64,000 nucleotides of DNA from Paracoccaceae bacterium (GCA_014872815.1 WKFK01000005.1:62001-126000), one strand, 5' to 3'. Positions 17,349-26,943 are shown, counted from the first letter of the stretch. The notes: a model not told the origin generated them from the sequence alone. Translations and numbers: made by a program.

Positions 17349-17603
17349 TTCAAATGTCCTCCAGATGTGAAAGCGTTTCAAAGCTAAGGAAAACGCTCTT
17401 CTGAGAGGGTTAAGGTTTTGTGTATTTCTGATTTTGGCTTTATGCGTAGATCCCGTCTGGACTCATTGTTTGCAGGCGTGATCGCAGTTCAATCGAAGCA
17501 AAGCCTGAGTGGCTCACCCCTCACAAACAATCACGCCCTGGTGAACCATTCTCCCTTCACTCCAACTTGCCCGTATATTGCCTTCATCAAAGGAGGACAC
17601 ACC

Positions 17604-18059
17604 ATGCTCACACGCCGCGCTGCCCTTGGCCTTTTTGCCACCGCCCCACTCGCCTACGCGCTCACCCCACACCCCGCGCTCGCCCGCGAACCGGAGGTGT
17701 TCCAAAACCCCATCGCAATCAACGGCTATGACCCGGTGGCCTATTTTACAGAACAAAAACCGGTCGAAGGCTCCGCTGCCAATTTGGTCGACTGGAACGG
17801 CGCGACCTGGCGTTTCGCCACTGCGCAAAACGCGGCAAAATTCCAATCCAATCCAGAGACTTACGCGCCCCGTTTTGGCGGATACTGCGCCTATGCCGCC
17901 TCCAAAGGCTACCTCGCGCCAACCATCCCCGAGGCTTGGACCATCCACGAGAATGTTCTCTACCTCAACGCCAGCCTGCGCGCGCAGGAACTCTGGCGCC
18001 AAGACATTCCCGGCAACATCGAAAAAGGCCTTGCCAATTGGCCGGGCATCTTAGGCTAA
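17604..18059 (+). CDS. Secreted YHS-domain protein
   Basis: A 151-residue protein. Its N-terminus MLTRRAALGLFATAPLAYAL, with a twin-arginine-like RR, is an export signal, probably cleaved after ALA around residue 28. The mature part carries a YHS domain: NGYDPVAYFTEQKPVEGS, then GATWRFATAQNAAKF and RFGGYCAYAASKG. YHS domains are often linked to metal binding; here the Cys in GGYCAY is retained. AAGGAGG precedes the start. Its physiological role is unknown. Confidence 0.82.
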   Translation: MLTRRAALGLFATAPLAYALTPHPALAREPEVFQNPIAINGYDPVAYFTEQKPVEGSAANLVDWNGATWRFATAQNAAKFQSNPETYAPRFGGYCAYAASKGYLAPTIPEAWTIHENVLYLNASLRAQELWRQDIPGNIEKGLANWPGILG

Positions 18060-18061
18060 CA

Positions 18062-18091
18062 AAAAAGCGCGCCACGACCGGCGTGCCTTTT
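18062..18091. terminator. Hairpin terminator between YHS gene and acyl-CoA dehydrogenase gene
   Basis: AAAAAGCGCGCC and GGCGTGCCTTTT form an imperfect stem around ACGACC, flanked by an A-run and a T-run. This fits a bidirectional terminator for the two converging genes. Confidence 0.65.
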
Positions 18092-18108
18092 CGTCTCTGG
18101 TCCATAAC

Positions 18109-19179
18109 TTAAGCCGCGTAGCCCTTCATCACTTGGCTCAGGTGATAATCCGTGTCGCCCAATTGCGCATCGAGCATAATCAACCGTTTGGCATAGTGGC
18201 TGACCGCATATTCCCAGGTCATGGCAATCCCGCCGTGCATCTGAATGCTCTCTTCCGCCACCAAGCGCGCCGCGCGACCAATCATGTTCTTCGCCATCGA
18301 GGCATATTTGGACGCATCTGCCCCACCCAGCTCCGCCGCCGCCTTGATCGTGATAGACCGCGCCTGCTCAATCTCGGTCAGCATGTCCACCGCACGGTGC
18401 TGCAACACCTGAAACTTGCCAATCGGAATGCCAAACTGTTTGCGCTGTTTGAGGTAGTCTACGGTGATGGAGTGGGTCACTTCCATCGCGCCCACAGCCT
18501 CCGCACACAAGGCAACAATGCCTGCGTTTACAGCATCTTGGAGCGCCGCCGCGGCGTCCGCCACAACCAACGTCGCGGGCGTGTCATCCAGCAGCACTTC
18601 CGCCGCGCCACCGCCGTCCATCATGCCGTAGCCGGTCACATTGGCATCGCGCGCATTGACCGCGAATACGCCCAATCCGTCACCATGTTTCGCGGCAACC
18701 AGAACGATGTCAGCAACCTGCCCGCCGTAGACAGTGGATTTACGGCCCGACAAGGTGAAACCATCGCCTTTGGCCGTGGCCACGGTGGCGATCTGGTCCA
18801 GCTCATAAGGCGCATCAATCTCGGTGATGCCCACCGCGTATTTCGTCGCTCCGGTCAGCAGCGCCTCCTGATCCGCACGAGCCGCCGCCAGCAATCGAGA
18901 CGCCATCAGCGCGCCCAAAACCGGCTCCGGACACAACGCCTTGCCAAGCGCCTCAAACACAACGGAAATGTCAAATCCGCTGCCCCCCATGCCGCCAGCG
19001 TCCTCAGGCGCCAGCGCATAGAGCGCACCCAACTCCACCAACTGATCCCACAGCGCGGGATCATGATACGGCGCGTCATAGGCCACCTTGATCCGATGCT
19101 CGACCGGGTATTGCTCGCCCAGAAACCGCCCCAACGTGTCCGCCAACATCTGGCGATCTTCGGTCAGATTAAAGTCCAT
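18109..19179 (-). CDS. Acyl-CoA dehydrogenase, small subunit type
   Basis: A 356-residue flavoprotein homologous to acyl-CoA dehydrogenases. Visible parts are LAPEDAGGMGGSG (about 55-67), the mid-domain TLSGRKSTVYGG, and the C-terminal helix bundle YLKQRKQFGIPIGKFQVLQHR with QMHGGIAMTWEYAVSHYAKR. It is shorter than ordinary family members and pairs with the 395-residue homolog three bases upstream in the same transcript. Such long/short pairs are known as alpha2beta2 dehydrogenases in sterol side-chain breakdown, which suggests the two form one enzyme; that is inference. Confidence 0.9.
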   Translation of the reverse strand: MDFNLTEDRQMLADTLGRFLGEQYPVEHRIKVAYDAPYHDPALWDQLVELGALYALAPEDAGGMGGSGFDISVVFEALGKALCPEPVLGALMASRLLAAARADQEALLTGATKYAVGITEIDAPYELDQIATVATAKGDGFTLSGRKSTVYGGQVADIVLVAAKHGDGLGVFAVNARDANVTGYGMMDGGGAAEVLLDDTPATLVVADAAAALQDAVNAGIVALCAEAVGAMEVTHSITVDYLKQRKQFGIPIGKFQVLQHRAVDMLTEIEQARSITIKAAAELGGADASKYASMAKNMIGRAARLVAEESIQMHGGIAMTWEYAVSHYAKRLIMLDAQLGDTDYHLSQVMKGYAA

Positions 19180-19182
19180 CGA

Positions 19183-20370
19183 TCAAAGCTCCAGCATGGT
19201 TTTGGTCACGATATTGCGTTGGATCTCGTTAGACCCACCGAAAATCGACGTCTTCCGATTGTTGAAATACCGCGCCGCATTGTGCTCGGTATCAGCAGGG
19301 CCAAACATCAGGTTGCCTTCGGTGACATGGCCGGGGAACGGCGCCGCCGCTGGCCCTAACGCCCGCCGCGCGAGGTCTTTGAGTTCCTGATTGATCACCG
19401 TGCCTTTGATCTTCAGCAGAGAGGTCTCCGGCCCCGGCGCGCCCTGTTCCTGCGCCTTAAACAGCATGCGCAGATTGGTGATCTTCATCGCCTCTAGGTC
19501 GATCTCCGCCTGCGCAATCCGCGCCGCAAACAGCGGATCTTCGATCAGTGGCTTACCGCCGCGCATTGTGCTGCACGCGATGGCCTTTACCTCTTCCAGC
19601 GCCTGAATGGAGAAGCCCACCCCCGCAATGCCCGTCCGCTCATGGGTCAGCAGAAATTTGGCAATGGTCCAGCCTTTGTTCTCCTCGCCAACAAGGTTGC
19701 CAATCGGCACCCGCACATCAGTGAAGAACACCTCGTTCACCTCATGCCCGCCTTCAATCAGCTTGATTGGGCGCACCTCAATGCCCAGCGTGTTCATATC
19801 CACAAGGATAAAACTAATGCCTTCCTGCTTCTTGGCGTCCGGATCGGTGCGACACAGGCAGAAAATCCAATCGGCATGTTGACCAAGAGTGGTCCAGGTC
19901 TTCTGGCCGTTGATGACCCACTCATCACCATCCCGCTCTGCCTTGGTTTTGAGCGAGGCCAGATCTGAGCCTGCACCGGGTTCGGAATAGCCCTGGCACC
20001 ACCAATCGGTGCCATCCAGAATGCGTGGCAGGTAATGCTCCTGCTGCGCTTTGGAACCAAATTTGATCAGCACCGGCCCCAGCATGTTGAGGCCAAAGGG
20101 CACAATCCGCGGCGCATAAGCCCGACAGCATTCTTCCTCAAAGATGTGCTTCTGCACCGGGCTCCACCCCGGCCCACCAAACTCTCTGGGCCAGATCGTT
20201 GCCAACCACCCGCGCGAGTTCAGAATGGCATGCCACTCTTCCATCATCGCTTTGGTCAGTTCGCCGCCGGAGCGCACCGCGCTGGAAATCTCTTCCGGCA
20301 GGTGCTCGGCGAGAAACGCCCGCACCTCATCGCGAAACGCCTGGTCTTCTTTGGAATAACTCAGGTCCAT
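19183..20370 (-). CDS. Acyl-CoA dehydrogenase, large subunit type
   Basis: A 395-residue flavin-dependent dehydrogenase. YSEPGAGSDLASL (about 128-140) and the GQKTWTTLGQHADW segment bind FAD and substrate. The usual C-terminal catalytic Glu motif (YEGT) is replaced by FGGSNEIQR. A Glu in LTHERTGIAG (Glu 244) lies where alternative dehydrogenases place the base. This arrangement is seen in heteromeric enzymes, consistent with pairing to the 356-residue neighbour. It sits between the hydratase/dehydrogenase gene (4 bases) and the small dehydrogenase gene (3 bases) in a bottom-strand operon. Confidence 0.92.
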   Translation of the reverse strand: MDLSYSKEDQAFRDEVRAFLAEHLPEEISSAVRSGGELTKAMMEEWHAILNSRGWLATIWPREFGGPGWSPVQKHIFEEECCRAYAPRIVPFGLNMLGPVLIKFGSKAQQEHYLPRILDGTDWWCQGYSEPGAGSDLASLKTKAERDGDEWVINGQKTWTTLGQHADWIFCLCRTDPDAKKQEGISFILVDMNTLGIEVRPIKLIEGGHEVNEVFFTDVRVPIGNLVGEENKGWTIAKFLLTHERTGIAGVGFSIQALEEVKAIACSTMRGGKPLIEDPLFAARIAQAEIDLEAMKITNLRMLFKAQEQGAPGPETSLLKIKGTVINQELKDLARRALGPAAAPFPGHVTEGNLMFGPADTEHNAARYFNNRKTSIFGGSNEIQRNIVTKTMLEL

Positions 20371-20374
20371 GGCA

Positions 20375-22459
20375 TCACTTTCCTTTGTTCAAATCGGCAA
20401 AGCTGCTGCCATCCTCGGCCATTTTCCGAAGCAACGCAGGCACTTGCCAATAATGCGCATCTTCTGCCGCATAGGCCTCGATCCGCTTCACCAGCTCCGC
20501 TGCGCCAATCGTGTCCGCGTAATGCAGCGGCCCGCCACGGAACCGCGGGAAGCCATAGCCCATCAGGAACACCACATCGACATCCACTGGCCGCAGCGCA
20601 ATGCCATCCTCAACCACCCGCGCGGCCTCTGAAATCATCGCGGTCATATAGCGGTCGACAATCTCCTCATCGCTGAAGTCCCGCGGCGTAATACCCGCCT
20701 TGGCGCGTTCCTCGTCGATGATGCCATTCAGGTCCGGGTTTTCCAGCGTCTCGCGGCCCTCGTAGACAAAGTAGCCTTTGCCGGTCTTGCGCCCGTTCCA
20801 GCCATTCTCACTCAGCCGGTCGGCAATTGCGCCGCTATAACGCTCTTCCGCCGGTCGCGTGGCCTCACGCCGTTTGCGGGTCATATAGCCAATGTCCAGC
20901 CCGGCCAGATCGCCCACACGATGCGGCCCCATGGCAAAGCCAAAGCCTTCCAGCGCCTTGTCCACCTGATCGGGATGCGCGCCGTCGAGCACCAGATAGC
21001 TCGCGGTTTTCAAGTAGTGCCCGAGAATACGGTTGCCGATGAACCCATCACAAACGCCAGCACGCACGCCCACTTTGCGCATGCGTTTTGCCAACGCAAA
21101 ACCTGTCGCGACCACTTCTGGTGCGGTGTTTCCACCCACAACCACTTCCAGCAGCTTCATGATGTGCGCCGGAGAAAAGAAATGCAGCCCCAGCACATCC
21201 TGTGGCCGTTTGGTCATCGCCGCGATCTCATCCACGTCGAGATATGACGTGTTAGACGCCAGCACCGCGCCCTCTTTGCAGATGGCGTCCAGCTTGGTGA
21301 AGATCTCTTTCTTGATCTCCATCTTCTCAAATACCGCCTCGATCACCAGATCGACCTGCGCAAGGCTCTCCATCTCTGTGGACGCTGTCAGGTTAGCCAA
21401 CGCCGCATCGCGCTTTTCCTGGCTCATCTTCCCACGCTTGACCGCGCCATCCAGATTGCCGGTGATGGTCGCCACCCCACGATCCAGACCTTCCTGCGAC
21501 ACTTCAATCAGCGTCACGGGCAGCCCCGCCATCAAAGCCGAGGTCGAAATGCCGGAGCCCATGGTCCCGCCGCCGATCACACCCACGCTGGCAATGTCAC
21601 GCGGCTGCGCTTTCTTCTCCGGAATGTTCGCCACCGCCCGTTCTCCAAAGAAGGCATGGATCAAGCCTTTGGATTGCGGCGAAGGCAGGCATTCCATGAA
21701 CCGCGCCCGTTCAAACGCCAGCCCTTCTTTGAAATCCCCGGTCGAGGCCGCCACACACTCCACGCATTTCTGCGGCGAAATCAGATGCGGGTGCTTCTTC
21801 TGCACCGCCGCCATGGTGGCCTCAATCGCCGCATCATCCGGCGTTGTGCTCAACTCACCGGTCCGGCGCGTTGCCAACGTCCCCGCCGCAACATCCTTCG
21901 CCGCCGCCAAGGCCACATCGCGTGGCTCGCCCTCGTCGATGCGGTCCACAAGCCCCATTTCGAGCGCGTCTTTTGCGGGCACATGACGGCCCGAGAGGAT
22001 CAAATCCAACGCATTGGCAATGCCCGCCAACCGCGGCGCGCGCTGTGTACCACCGGCGCCCGGCAAAATGCCCAGCAACACTTCCGGCAACCCAACCTTC
22101 GCCGTCGGCACAGCCACCCGCGCGTGACAGCCCATCGCGGTTTCCAACCCACCGCCCAGCGCGGTGCCATGGATCACCGCGACAATCGGCGTCTCGTTAT
22201 CTTCAAGAATGTTGCAGACCTCAGGCAAGCCCGGCTCCAGCGGCGGTTTGCCAAATTCGGTGATGTCCGCACCGGCGATGAACGTCCGCCCCGCGCAATA
22301 AAGACCAATCGCTTTCGCGGACCCTGCCGCTTTGATCTCCTCCAAAGCATCGACAATCCCCTGCCGCACAGCCACACCGCTGGCGTTCACCGGCGGGTTA
22401 TCAATGCAGATCAGCGCCACATCTTCCACAAATTCCACGGTGACCTTTTTCTCGCCCAT
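20375..22459 (-). CDS. Bifunctional enoyl-CoA hydratase / 3-hydroxyacyl-CoA dehydrogenase (FadJ/FadB-like)
   Basis: A 694-residue protein carrying the two middle steps of beta-oxidation. The N-terminal crotonase domain shows [29 protein letters not shown] (oxyanion loop) and [16 protein letters not shown]. The dehydrogenase part starts near residue 297 with [15 protein letters not shown] for NAD and continues with [15 protein letters not shown], where His and Glu act in catalysis, and a C-terminal domain with [15 protein letters not shown]. The ATG at 22459 follows GGGAGG; the frame is open six codons further. First gene of the operon with both dehydrogenases and divergent from the acyl-CoA ligase gene. 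Confidence 0.94.
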   Translation of the reverse strand: MGEKKVTVEFVEDVALICIDNPPVNASGVAVRQGIVDALEEIKAAGSAKAIGLYCAGRTFIAGADITEFGKPPLEPGLPEVCNILEDNETPIVAVIHGTALGGGLETAMGCHARVAVPTAKVGLPEVLLGILPGAGGTQRAPRLAGIANALDLILSGRHVPAKDALEMGLVDRIDEGEPRDVALAAAKDVAAGTLATRRTGELSTTPDDAAIEATMAAVQKKHPHLISPQKCVECVAASTGDFKEGLAFERARFMECLPSPQSKGLIHAFFGERAVANIPEKKAQPRDIASVGVIGGGTMGSGISTSALMAGLPVTLIEVSQEGLDRGVATITGNLDGAVKRGKMSQEKRDAALANLTASTEMESLAQVDLVIEAVFEKMEIKKEIFTKLDAICKEGAVLASNTSYLDVDEIAAMTKRPQDVLGLHFFSPAHIMKLLEVVVGGNTAPEVVATGFALAKRMRKVGVRAGVCDGFIGNRILGHYLKTASYLVLDGAHPDQVDKALEGFGFAMGPHRVGDLAGLDIGYMTRKRREATRPAEERYSGAIADRLSENGWNGRKTGKGYFVYEGRETLENPDLNGIIDEERAKAGITPRDFSDEEIVDRYMTAMISEAARVVEDGIALRPVDVDVVFLMGYGFPRFRGGPLHYADTIGAAELVKRIEAYAAEDAHYWQVPALLRKMAEDGSSFADLNKGK

Positions 22460-22514
22460 CGTGAGCCTCCCTCGCATCTACATGTTGCACTTAGTCTACG
22501 GCGGCTTCCGCCAA

Positions 22515-22531
22515 GCGAAAATCTGTTTCGC
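22515..22531. promoter_or_regulatory. Palindrome in the ligase / hydratase-dehydrogenase divergent promoter
   Basis: GCGAAA-ATCTG-TTTCGC is a perfect 6-bp dyad with a 5-base centre. It resembles the TTTCGC/GCGGAAA site before the maoC-like gene. It would suit control of both divergent operons by one dimeric repressor. Confidence 0.4.
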
Positions 22532-22571
22532 GGCCTTCCTGCAAAAAACGACGCCACGACACTTGCGCAAA

Positions 22572-22586
22572 ATTTCCCGCTGAAAT
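22572..22586. promoter_or_regulatory. Second palindrome in the same divergent promoter
   Basis: ATTTC-CCGCT-GAAAT is a perfect 5-bp dyad. Outer TTGCG (22563-22567) and CGCAA (22589-22593) extend it imperfectly. It lies 65 bases before the acyl-CoA ligase start. Confidence 0.35.
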
Positions 22587-22650
22587 CTCGCAAAGCCACG
22601 CTAGGCTGGCTTACGCCCCGCGCGGACATGCAAGATCAAAGGACGGCACC

Positions 22651-24303
22651 ATGCCCCACCCAAACGCCCGCATCCCGGATTTCTGGCCCATCGGCAAAGA
22701 CTGGACCTTTGACCGACCAGATCATCCAATTGATGTCAGCATGGATGAGGCCGTGGTCAAATGGGGCGACAACATCGCCGTGACTTACAATGGCGCTGAC
22801 TACACTTACCGTGACATCGCCGCCCGCGTGAGCGCACTGGCCGGCTATCTGCAGCACGTCGGCCTTTCCAAAGGCGACCGGGCCCTGCTCTACACCCAGA
22901 ATTGCCCGCAATACATCATCAGCTTCTTTGCCATCCTACGCGCGGGCGGCGCTGTGGTGCCTGTGAACCCGATGAACAAACAGGCCGAAATTGACTATCT
23001 CGTCGAAGACACCGGCGCCAAGCTTGCCATCTGCGCGCTGGAGCTATCCGAGCACATTTTGCCCGCCCTCCAACGCGGAGACCTCACCACCTTGATCGGC
23101 ACCCGCATGACCGATATGGGCAAAGCGGATTTCGATCTGATCCCCTCCAATCTGGCGCAGGCGATGTCTGAACAAGATGCGGAAACTCTTGGCATTACAG
23201 GCTTCCAATCCGCACTGGACGCAGGCCATGTGCCCGCCCCCCGCGACACCACCAGCGATGACCTCGCCGTAATCCCCTACAGCTCAGGCACCACCGGCCA
23301 GCCCAAAGGCTGCATGCACACACATCGCACCTTTCTGGCCTCTCTCTACGCCAGCGTGCTTTGGAACCCGCCGCATGAGAACACCGTGCACCTCGCCGCG
23401 CTGCCATTCTTCCACGTCACCGGCATGGTGGGTGGCATGTGCGCGCCAATCCTTACCGGCGGGCGCAATGTGATCCTACCCCGCTGGTCCTCCAATCTGG
23501 CCGCAGGCCTGATCCAACGCTACAAAATCTCCCGCTGGCGCTCGATTGCGACCATGGCGATTGATCTGGTGAACGATCCCGATTTTGACGGCTATGACCT
23601 TTCCACCTTGGAAATGATCGGTGGCGGCGGCGCGGCCATGCCGGACGCCATTGCCAAGCGCCTCAAAGACATGACCGGCCTCGACTACATAGAAGGTTAC
23701 GGACTTTCCGAAACCATGGCCGCCACCCACATCAATCCCATCGACGCGCCCAAACGCCAATGCCTCGGACAACCGATCTATGAAGTCGACAGCCGCGTGC
23801 TGGAAATCGGCGGTGACACGGAGCTGCCCCATGGCGAAGTCGGCGAAATTGTCATGCACGCCCCGCAAAACTTCACCGGCTACTGGCAACGCCCCGAGGC
23901 GACCGCCGAGGCGTTTGTGAAAATCGACGGCGTGCCATTTTTCCGCTCCGGCGACATCGGCTACCGCGACGCGGATGGCTACTTCTTCATGGTCGACCGC
24001 GTGAAACGCATGGTCAACGCCGCCGGTTTCAAAGTCTGGCCAGCCGAAATTGAAATGCTGATGCTGCACCATCCCGACATTGCCGAATGCTGCGTGGTCG
24101 GCGCCAAAGACGACCGGCGTGGCGAATGTGTGAAAGCTTTTGTCGTGCCCCAAGCCGAAGCCCGCGACACGCTCTCTGAGGACGCCATCATCCAGTGGTG
24201 CAAAACCCAGATGAGCGCCTACAAATGCCCCACCATCGTGGAATTCATCGACGCACTGCCAAAATCCGGCGTCGGCAAGGTCTTGTGGAAAGAGCTGTCA
24301 TGA
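22651..24303 (+). CDS. Acyl-CoA synthetase / AMP-binding ligase
   Basis: A 550-residue member of the adenylate-forming family that activates a carboxylic acid with ATP and CoA. Core motifs are YSSGTTGQPKGCMHTH (phosphate loop, about 210-225), GYGLSETMAATH, GDIGYRDADGYFFMVDR with VKRMVNAAGFKVWPAEIE, and the C-terminal catalytic lysine region PKSGVGKVLWKEL. The substrate is not deducible; the neighbours indicate feeding of beta-oxidation. It is divergent from the hydratase/dehydrogenase operon and is followed after 40 bases by the IclR-type regulator gene. Confidence 0.93.
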   Translation: MPHPNARIPDFWPIGKDWTFDRPDHPIDVSMDEAVVKWGDNIAVTYNGADYTYRDIAARVSALAGYLQHVGLSKGDRALLYTQNCPQYIISFFAILRAGGAVVPVNPMNKQAEIDYLVEDTGAKLAICALELSEHILPALQRGDLTTLIGTRMTDMGKADFDLIPSNLAQAMSEQDAETLGITGFQSALDAGHVPAPRDTTSDDLAVIPYSSGTTGQPKGCMHTHRTFLASLYASVLWNPPHENTVHLAALPFFHVTGMVGGMCAPILTGGRNVILPRWSSNLAAGLIQRYKISRWRSIATMAIDLVNDPDFDGYDLSTLEMIGGGGAAMPDAIAKRLKDMTGLDYIEGYGLSETMAATHINPIDAPKRQCLGQPIYEVDSRVLEIGGDTELPHGEVGEIVMHAPQNFTGYWQRPEATAEAFVKIDGVPFFRSGDIGYRDADGYFFMVDRVKRMVNAAGFKVWPAEIEMLMLHHPDIAECCVVGAKDDRRGECVKAFVVPQAEARDTLSEDAIIQWCKTQMSAYKCPTIVEFIDALPKSGVGKVLWKELS

Positions 24304-24313
24304 CGCATAGAAA

Positions 24314-24331
24314 ATTCCACCATGCGGAAAT
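24314..24331. promoter_or_regulatory. Candidate operator upstream of iclR-type gene
   Basis: ATTCC-ACCATGC-GGAAAT is an inverted repeat lying 12 bases before the regulator start and 10 bases after the ligase stop. Its bottom strand reads ATTTCCGCAT, which matches half-sites upstream of the maoC-like gene. Autoregulation is the simplest reading. Confidence 0.4.
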
Positions 24332-24343
24332 AGACACGTCCCA

Positions 24344-25168
24344 ATGAGAAAACGCACTTCCGTCGCCAGCGACGCCCCAGCCCCTGAAACAGACCGCCAG
24401 TTTGTCACCGCCCTGTCGCGTGGACTGGATGTGTTGCGCTGCTTCCGTCCCCGTGACCGTGCAGGCCTGTCCAACCGCGACATTGCCGAGCGCACCGGCC
24501 TGCCCAACTCCACCATTTCGCGCCTGACCTACACGCTGCTGCAAACCGGCTACTTGCTCTATGATGAGCAAACCGGCCGCTACCGTATTGGCGTGCCCGC
24601 GCTGAGCCTTGGCTTTGCCTGCCTCGGCTCCATGCCGATCCGCGACGCCGCCAAAGAACACATGCAGCGCCTTGCCGATTATGCGGGCGACGGTGTGCAA
24701 GTCGCCCTCGGCGCGCGCGATGATCACACGGTGACCTACCTCGCCTGCGCGCGCGCAGACCACGGAATGATGTCTTTGCAACTGGGCGTTGGCTCCCGCA
24801 TTTCGCTAGCCCGCTCCGCCATGGGCCGCGCCTATATCGCCGGATGCAAACCGGAAGAGCGCGCTGAAATCCTCGAAACCTTGGCCGAGCACCATGGCCC
24901 GGAGCGCTGGCCCGCCATTCTTGACGGCATCAACGCCGCCGCCGCGCAGATCTCGGAAAAAGGCTTCTACGTGAACTACGGTGACTGGCACGAAGGCGTG
25001 CACTCGGTTGCGGTGCCTTTCCCCATGAACAGCGACGCCGCGCCGGACATGGCCCTCAACCTTGGCGGCCCCGCGCCCTTCCTGACCAGAGACCGCATGG
25101 AAAACGACCTCGGCCCGCGCCTTTTGGAGATCGCCAAGGCCCTGCGCCTGCATGCAACCCAAATCTAA
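24344..25168 (+). CDS. IclR-family transcriptional regulator
   Basis: A 274-residue regulator. The N-terminal winged helix shows ALSRGLDVLRCF, then NRDIAERTGLPNSTISRLTYTLLQTGYL (helix-turn-helix, about residues 44-72). The C-terminal effector domain contains LARSAMGRAYIAG and GDWHEGVHSVAVPF, typical of IclR ligand pockets that bind small organic acids. Position directly after the acyl-CoA ligase gene, plus a dyad at its own start, suggest it controls this ligase and the neighbouring catabolic operons. Confidence 0.92.
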   Translation: MRKRTSVASDAPAPETDRQFVTALSRGLDVLRCFRPRDRAGLSNRDIAERTGLPNSTISRLTYTLLQTGYLLYDEQTGRYRIGVPALSLGFACLGSMPIRDAAKEHMQRLADYAGDGVQVALGARDDHTVTYLACARADHGMMSLQLGVGSRISLARSAMGRAYIAGCKPEERAEILETLAEHHGPERWPAILDGINAAAAQISEKGFYVNYGDWHEGVHSVAVPFPMNSDAAPDMALNLGGPAPFLTRDRMENDLGPRLLEIAKALRLHATQI

Positions 25169-25232
25169 AACCGCTTGACGCTTCTCCAATCGCGCCCCAC
25201 CGTGGCCGTCGGACTTTTGGGGAGGCATCATT

Positions 25233-26027
25233 ATGGTCACGATCACAACCAAGGACATCGACACCTATCAACAGGACGGCGTTGTCCTGATCCGCGGGTT
25301 GTTTGTCGATCACGTCGAGACCCTGCGCAAAGGTGTTGAACGCAATTTGGCGGAGCCCGGCCCCTATGCGTCCAACAACGAAAAAGCAGGCCAGACCGGC
25401 CGCTTCTTTGACGACTACTGCAACTGGCAGCGCATCCCGCAGTTTCAGGAGGTCATCGAAACCTCGAAGGCCGCCGAAGTCGCTGCGCAGTTGATGCAGT
25501 CGCAAACAGTCCAGATGTTCCACGACCATGTGCTGGTAAAAGAACCCGGCACCTCGATGGCCACGCCTTGGCACACCGACGGGCCTTATTACTTTGTCGA
25601 AGGCCAGCAAACCATCAGCTTCTGGTCCCCGCTCGATCCGGTGAAAGACGCCACCCTGCGCATGGTGGCCGGCAGTCATAAATGGGAAAAGCCGGTCCTG
25701 CCAACCCGCTGGGTCAGCGAGGAGAGCTTCTTCCCCAACAAAGACGACTACATGCCGATCCCTGATCCCGACGCCGAAGGCATGCGCGTCTTGGAGTGGG
25801 AGATGGAACCCGGCGATGCCGTGGCCTTCAACTACCACATCCTGCATGGCGCGCGTGGCAACACCGCCACCCAACGTCGCCGTGCCTTTTCCCTGCGTCT
25901 GATTGGGGATGACGCCCGCTATGTCGAACGCCCCGGCCCCACCTCGCCACCTTTCCCAGGCCACGACATGACCGAAGGTCAAAAGCTGCGTGAAGACTGG
26001 TTCCCAATGCTCTGGCCCCGCACCTAA
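25233..26027 (+). CDS. Phytanoyl-CoA dioxygenase (PhyH) family protein
   Basis: A 264-residue Fe(II)/2-oxoglutarate oxygenase-like protein. The metal facial triad is seen as His and Asp in TPWHTDGPYYF (about residues 110-120) and a distal His in NYHILHGARGN. The Arg in RRAFSLRLIGDD would hold 2-oxoglutarate. It begins with a strong GGGGAGG site. PhyH-family enzymes hydroxylate next to a carboxylate or CoA thioester among many other substrates; next to acyl-CoA genes this is plausible but unproven. Confidence 0.88.
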   Translation: MVTITTKDIDTYQQDGVVLIRGLFVDHVETLRKGVERNLAEPGPYASNNEKAGQTGRFFDDYCNWQRIPQFQEVIETSKAAEVAAQLMQSQTVQMFHDHVLVKEPGTSMATPWHTDGPYYFVEGQQTISFWSPLDPVKDATLRMVAGSHKWEKPVLPTRWVSEESFFPNKDDYMPIPDPDAEGMRVLEWEMEPGDAVAFNYHILHGARGNTATQRRRAFSLRLIGDDARYVERPGPTSPPFPGHDMTEGQKLREDWFPMLWPRT

Positions 26028-26037
26028 CGCGCGCGCT

Positions 26038-26943
26038 TTAGTCCACTGGCGGTACTCCACGTGCCTCCAACATCCTGACGTCAACGTGTTCCCGGCGTGC
26101 GCCAAATCGCATTTCGTCATAATAAATCACGTGCGTGGGCAGACGCACGCCCCACTCATACCGGAATGGGGTGGCGGACGGGCTTTTACATTTCCCGCCG
26201 GAACACATTCGTGGACCTTTCTTGGCTGCGGCAGGTGTACGACCATGTTTTGCTAGATACCGGCTCACAAAGCTGTTGTAGATCCCGTATTTGAGCCCCA
26301 ATTTCGGATTGCTCTGCGCAACGTGTTTGGGCACAAATGGGCTTCGGCGCTGGCATAAGAGCTTGCCATCTTTATACAGCTGAAAATACACGTCCTGCCC
26401 ACTGCGCCCGTAGTGCGCATAAATCGTGATATCAATCCAACGCCCCTTCCAAGAGGCCATGGATCCAAGCTTGCATCCGTTTTTCTTGTCAGCAAAACGC
26501 AGCTTCGGCGCATCATTGAAAGTCAGCGACCATAGCGGGGAAGAAAGCCCCTCTGCTTTGACCTGCCCCAACATGGTATTGCCGCGCCCAAGGCTGACAA
26601 AATCTTTCGGGATCAGCACAGAATACCCGTACCAAACACCCTGATTGGGGCGAGACATATTGTTTTTGGGCTTTTCCTTCATCTCAACCCGCCCTCGATC
26701 TTTGTCGCAATCGTTGACTCGGGACGCCCGACCACAATCTCCATGGCGGATCTCAAAGCGTTGCGCTTGTTGCCCTCGCCGCGCCATTCCGTTGACGTAG
26801 CCGAACCGATAGGCTCCGTCTAAAGACAGCCCTTCCAGAGCCACTCTTCCGGCCACCGGAATGCCAAACGATGCGTCAATCGCCATCGCCGGACCACCCA
26901 TCACGACGGTCAGGCAAAAAGCCATCACACTGCTCAATCTCAT
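26038..26943 (-). CDS. Secreted heparin-lyase-I-like polysaccharide lyase family protein
   Basis: A 301-residue protein with an N-terminal signal peptide (MRLSSVMAFCLTVVMGGPAMA). The mature part has QAQRFEIRHGDCG, then NQGVWYGYSVLIPKDF and KGRWIDITIYAHY, and ends near YYDEMRFG; this is the jelly-roll pattern of the heparin lyase I family. Members cleave acidic polysaccharides or act on exopolysaccharide. Eight cysteines suggest disulfides, fitting export. The ATG at 26943 starts the signal peptide; the frame runs 23 codons further upstream without a better start. It ends 10 bases from the convergent dioxygenase gene. Confidence 0.72.
   Translation of the reverse strand: MRLSSVMAFCLTVVMGGPAMAIDASFGIPVAGRVALEGLSLDGAYRFGYVNGMARRGQQAQRFEIRHGDCGRASRVNDCDKDRGRVEMKEKPKNNMSRPNQGVWYGYSVLIPKDFVSLGRGNTMLGQVKAEGLSSPLWSLTFNDAPKLRFADKKNGCKLGSMASWKGRWIDITIYAHYGRSGQDVYFQLYKDGKLLCQRRSPFVPKHVAQSNPKLGLKYGIYNSFVSRYLAKHGRTPAAAKKGPRMCSGGKCKSPSATPFRYEWGVRLPTHVIYYDEMRFGARREHVDVRMLEARGVPPVD

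Noticed and set aside
17368-17380. TGAAAGCGTTTCA palindrome as a LacI-family operator before the binding-protein gene
   Set aside because: It is 13 bases long, one short of the usual LacI-type spacing, and no LacI-family gene is nearby.
18133-19359. A 408-codon top-strand frame opposite the acyl-CoA dehydrogenases
   Set aside because: It crosses the boundary between two clear bottom-strand enzymes and has shadow-like composition.
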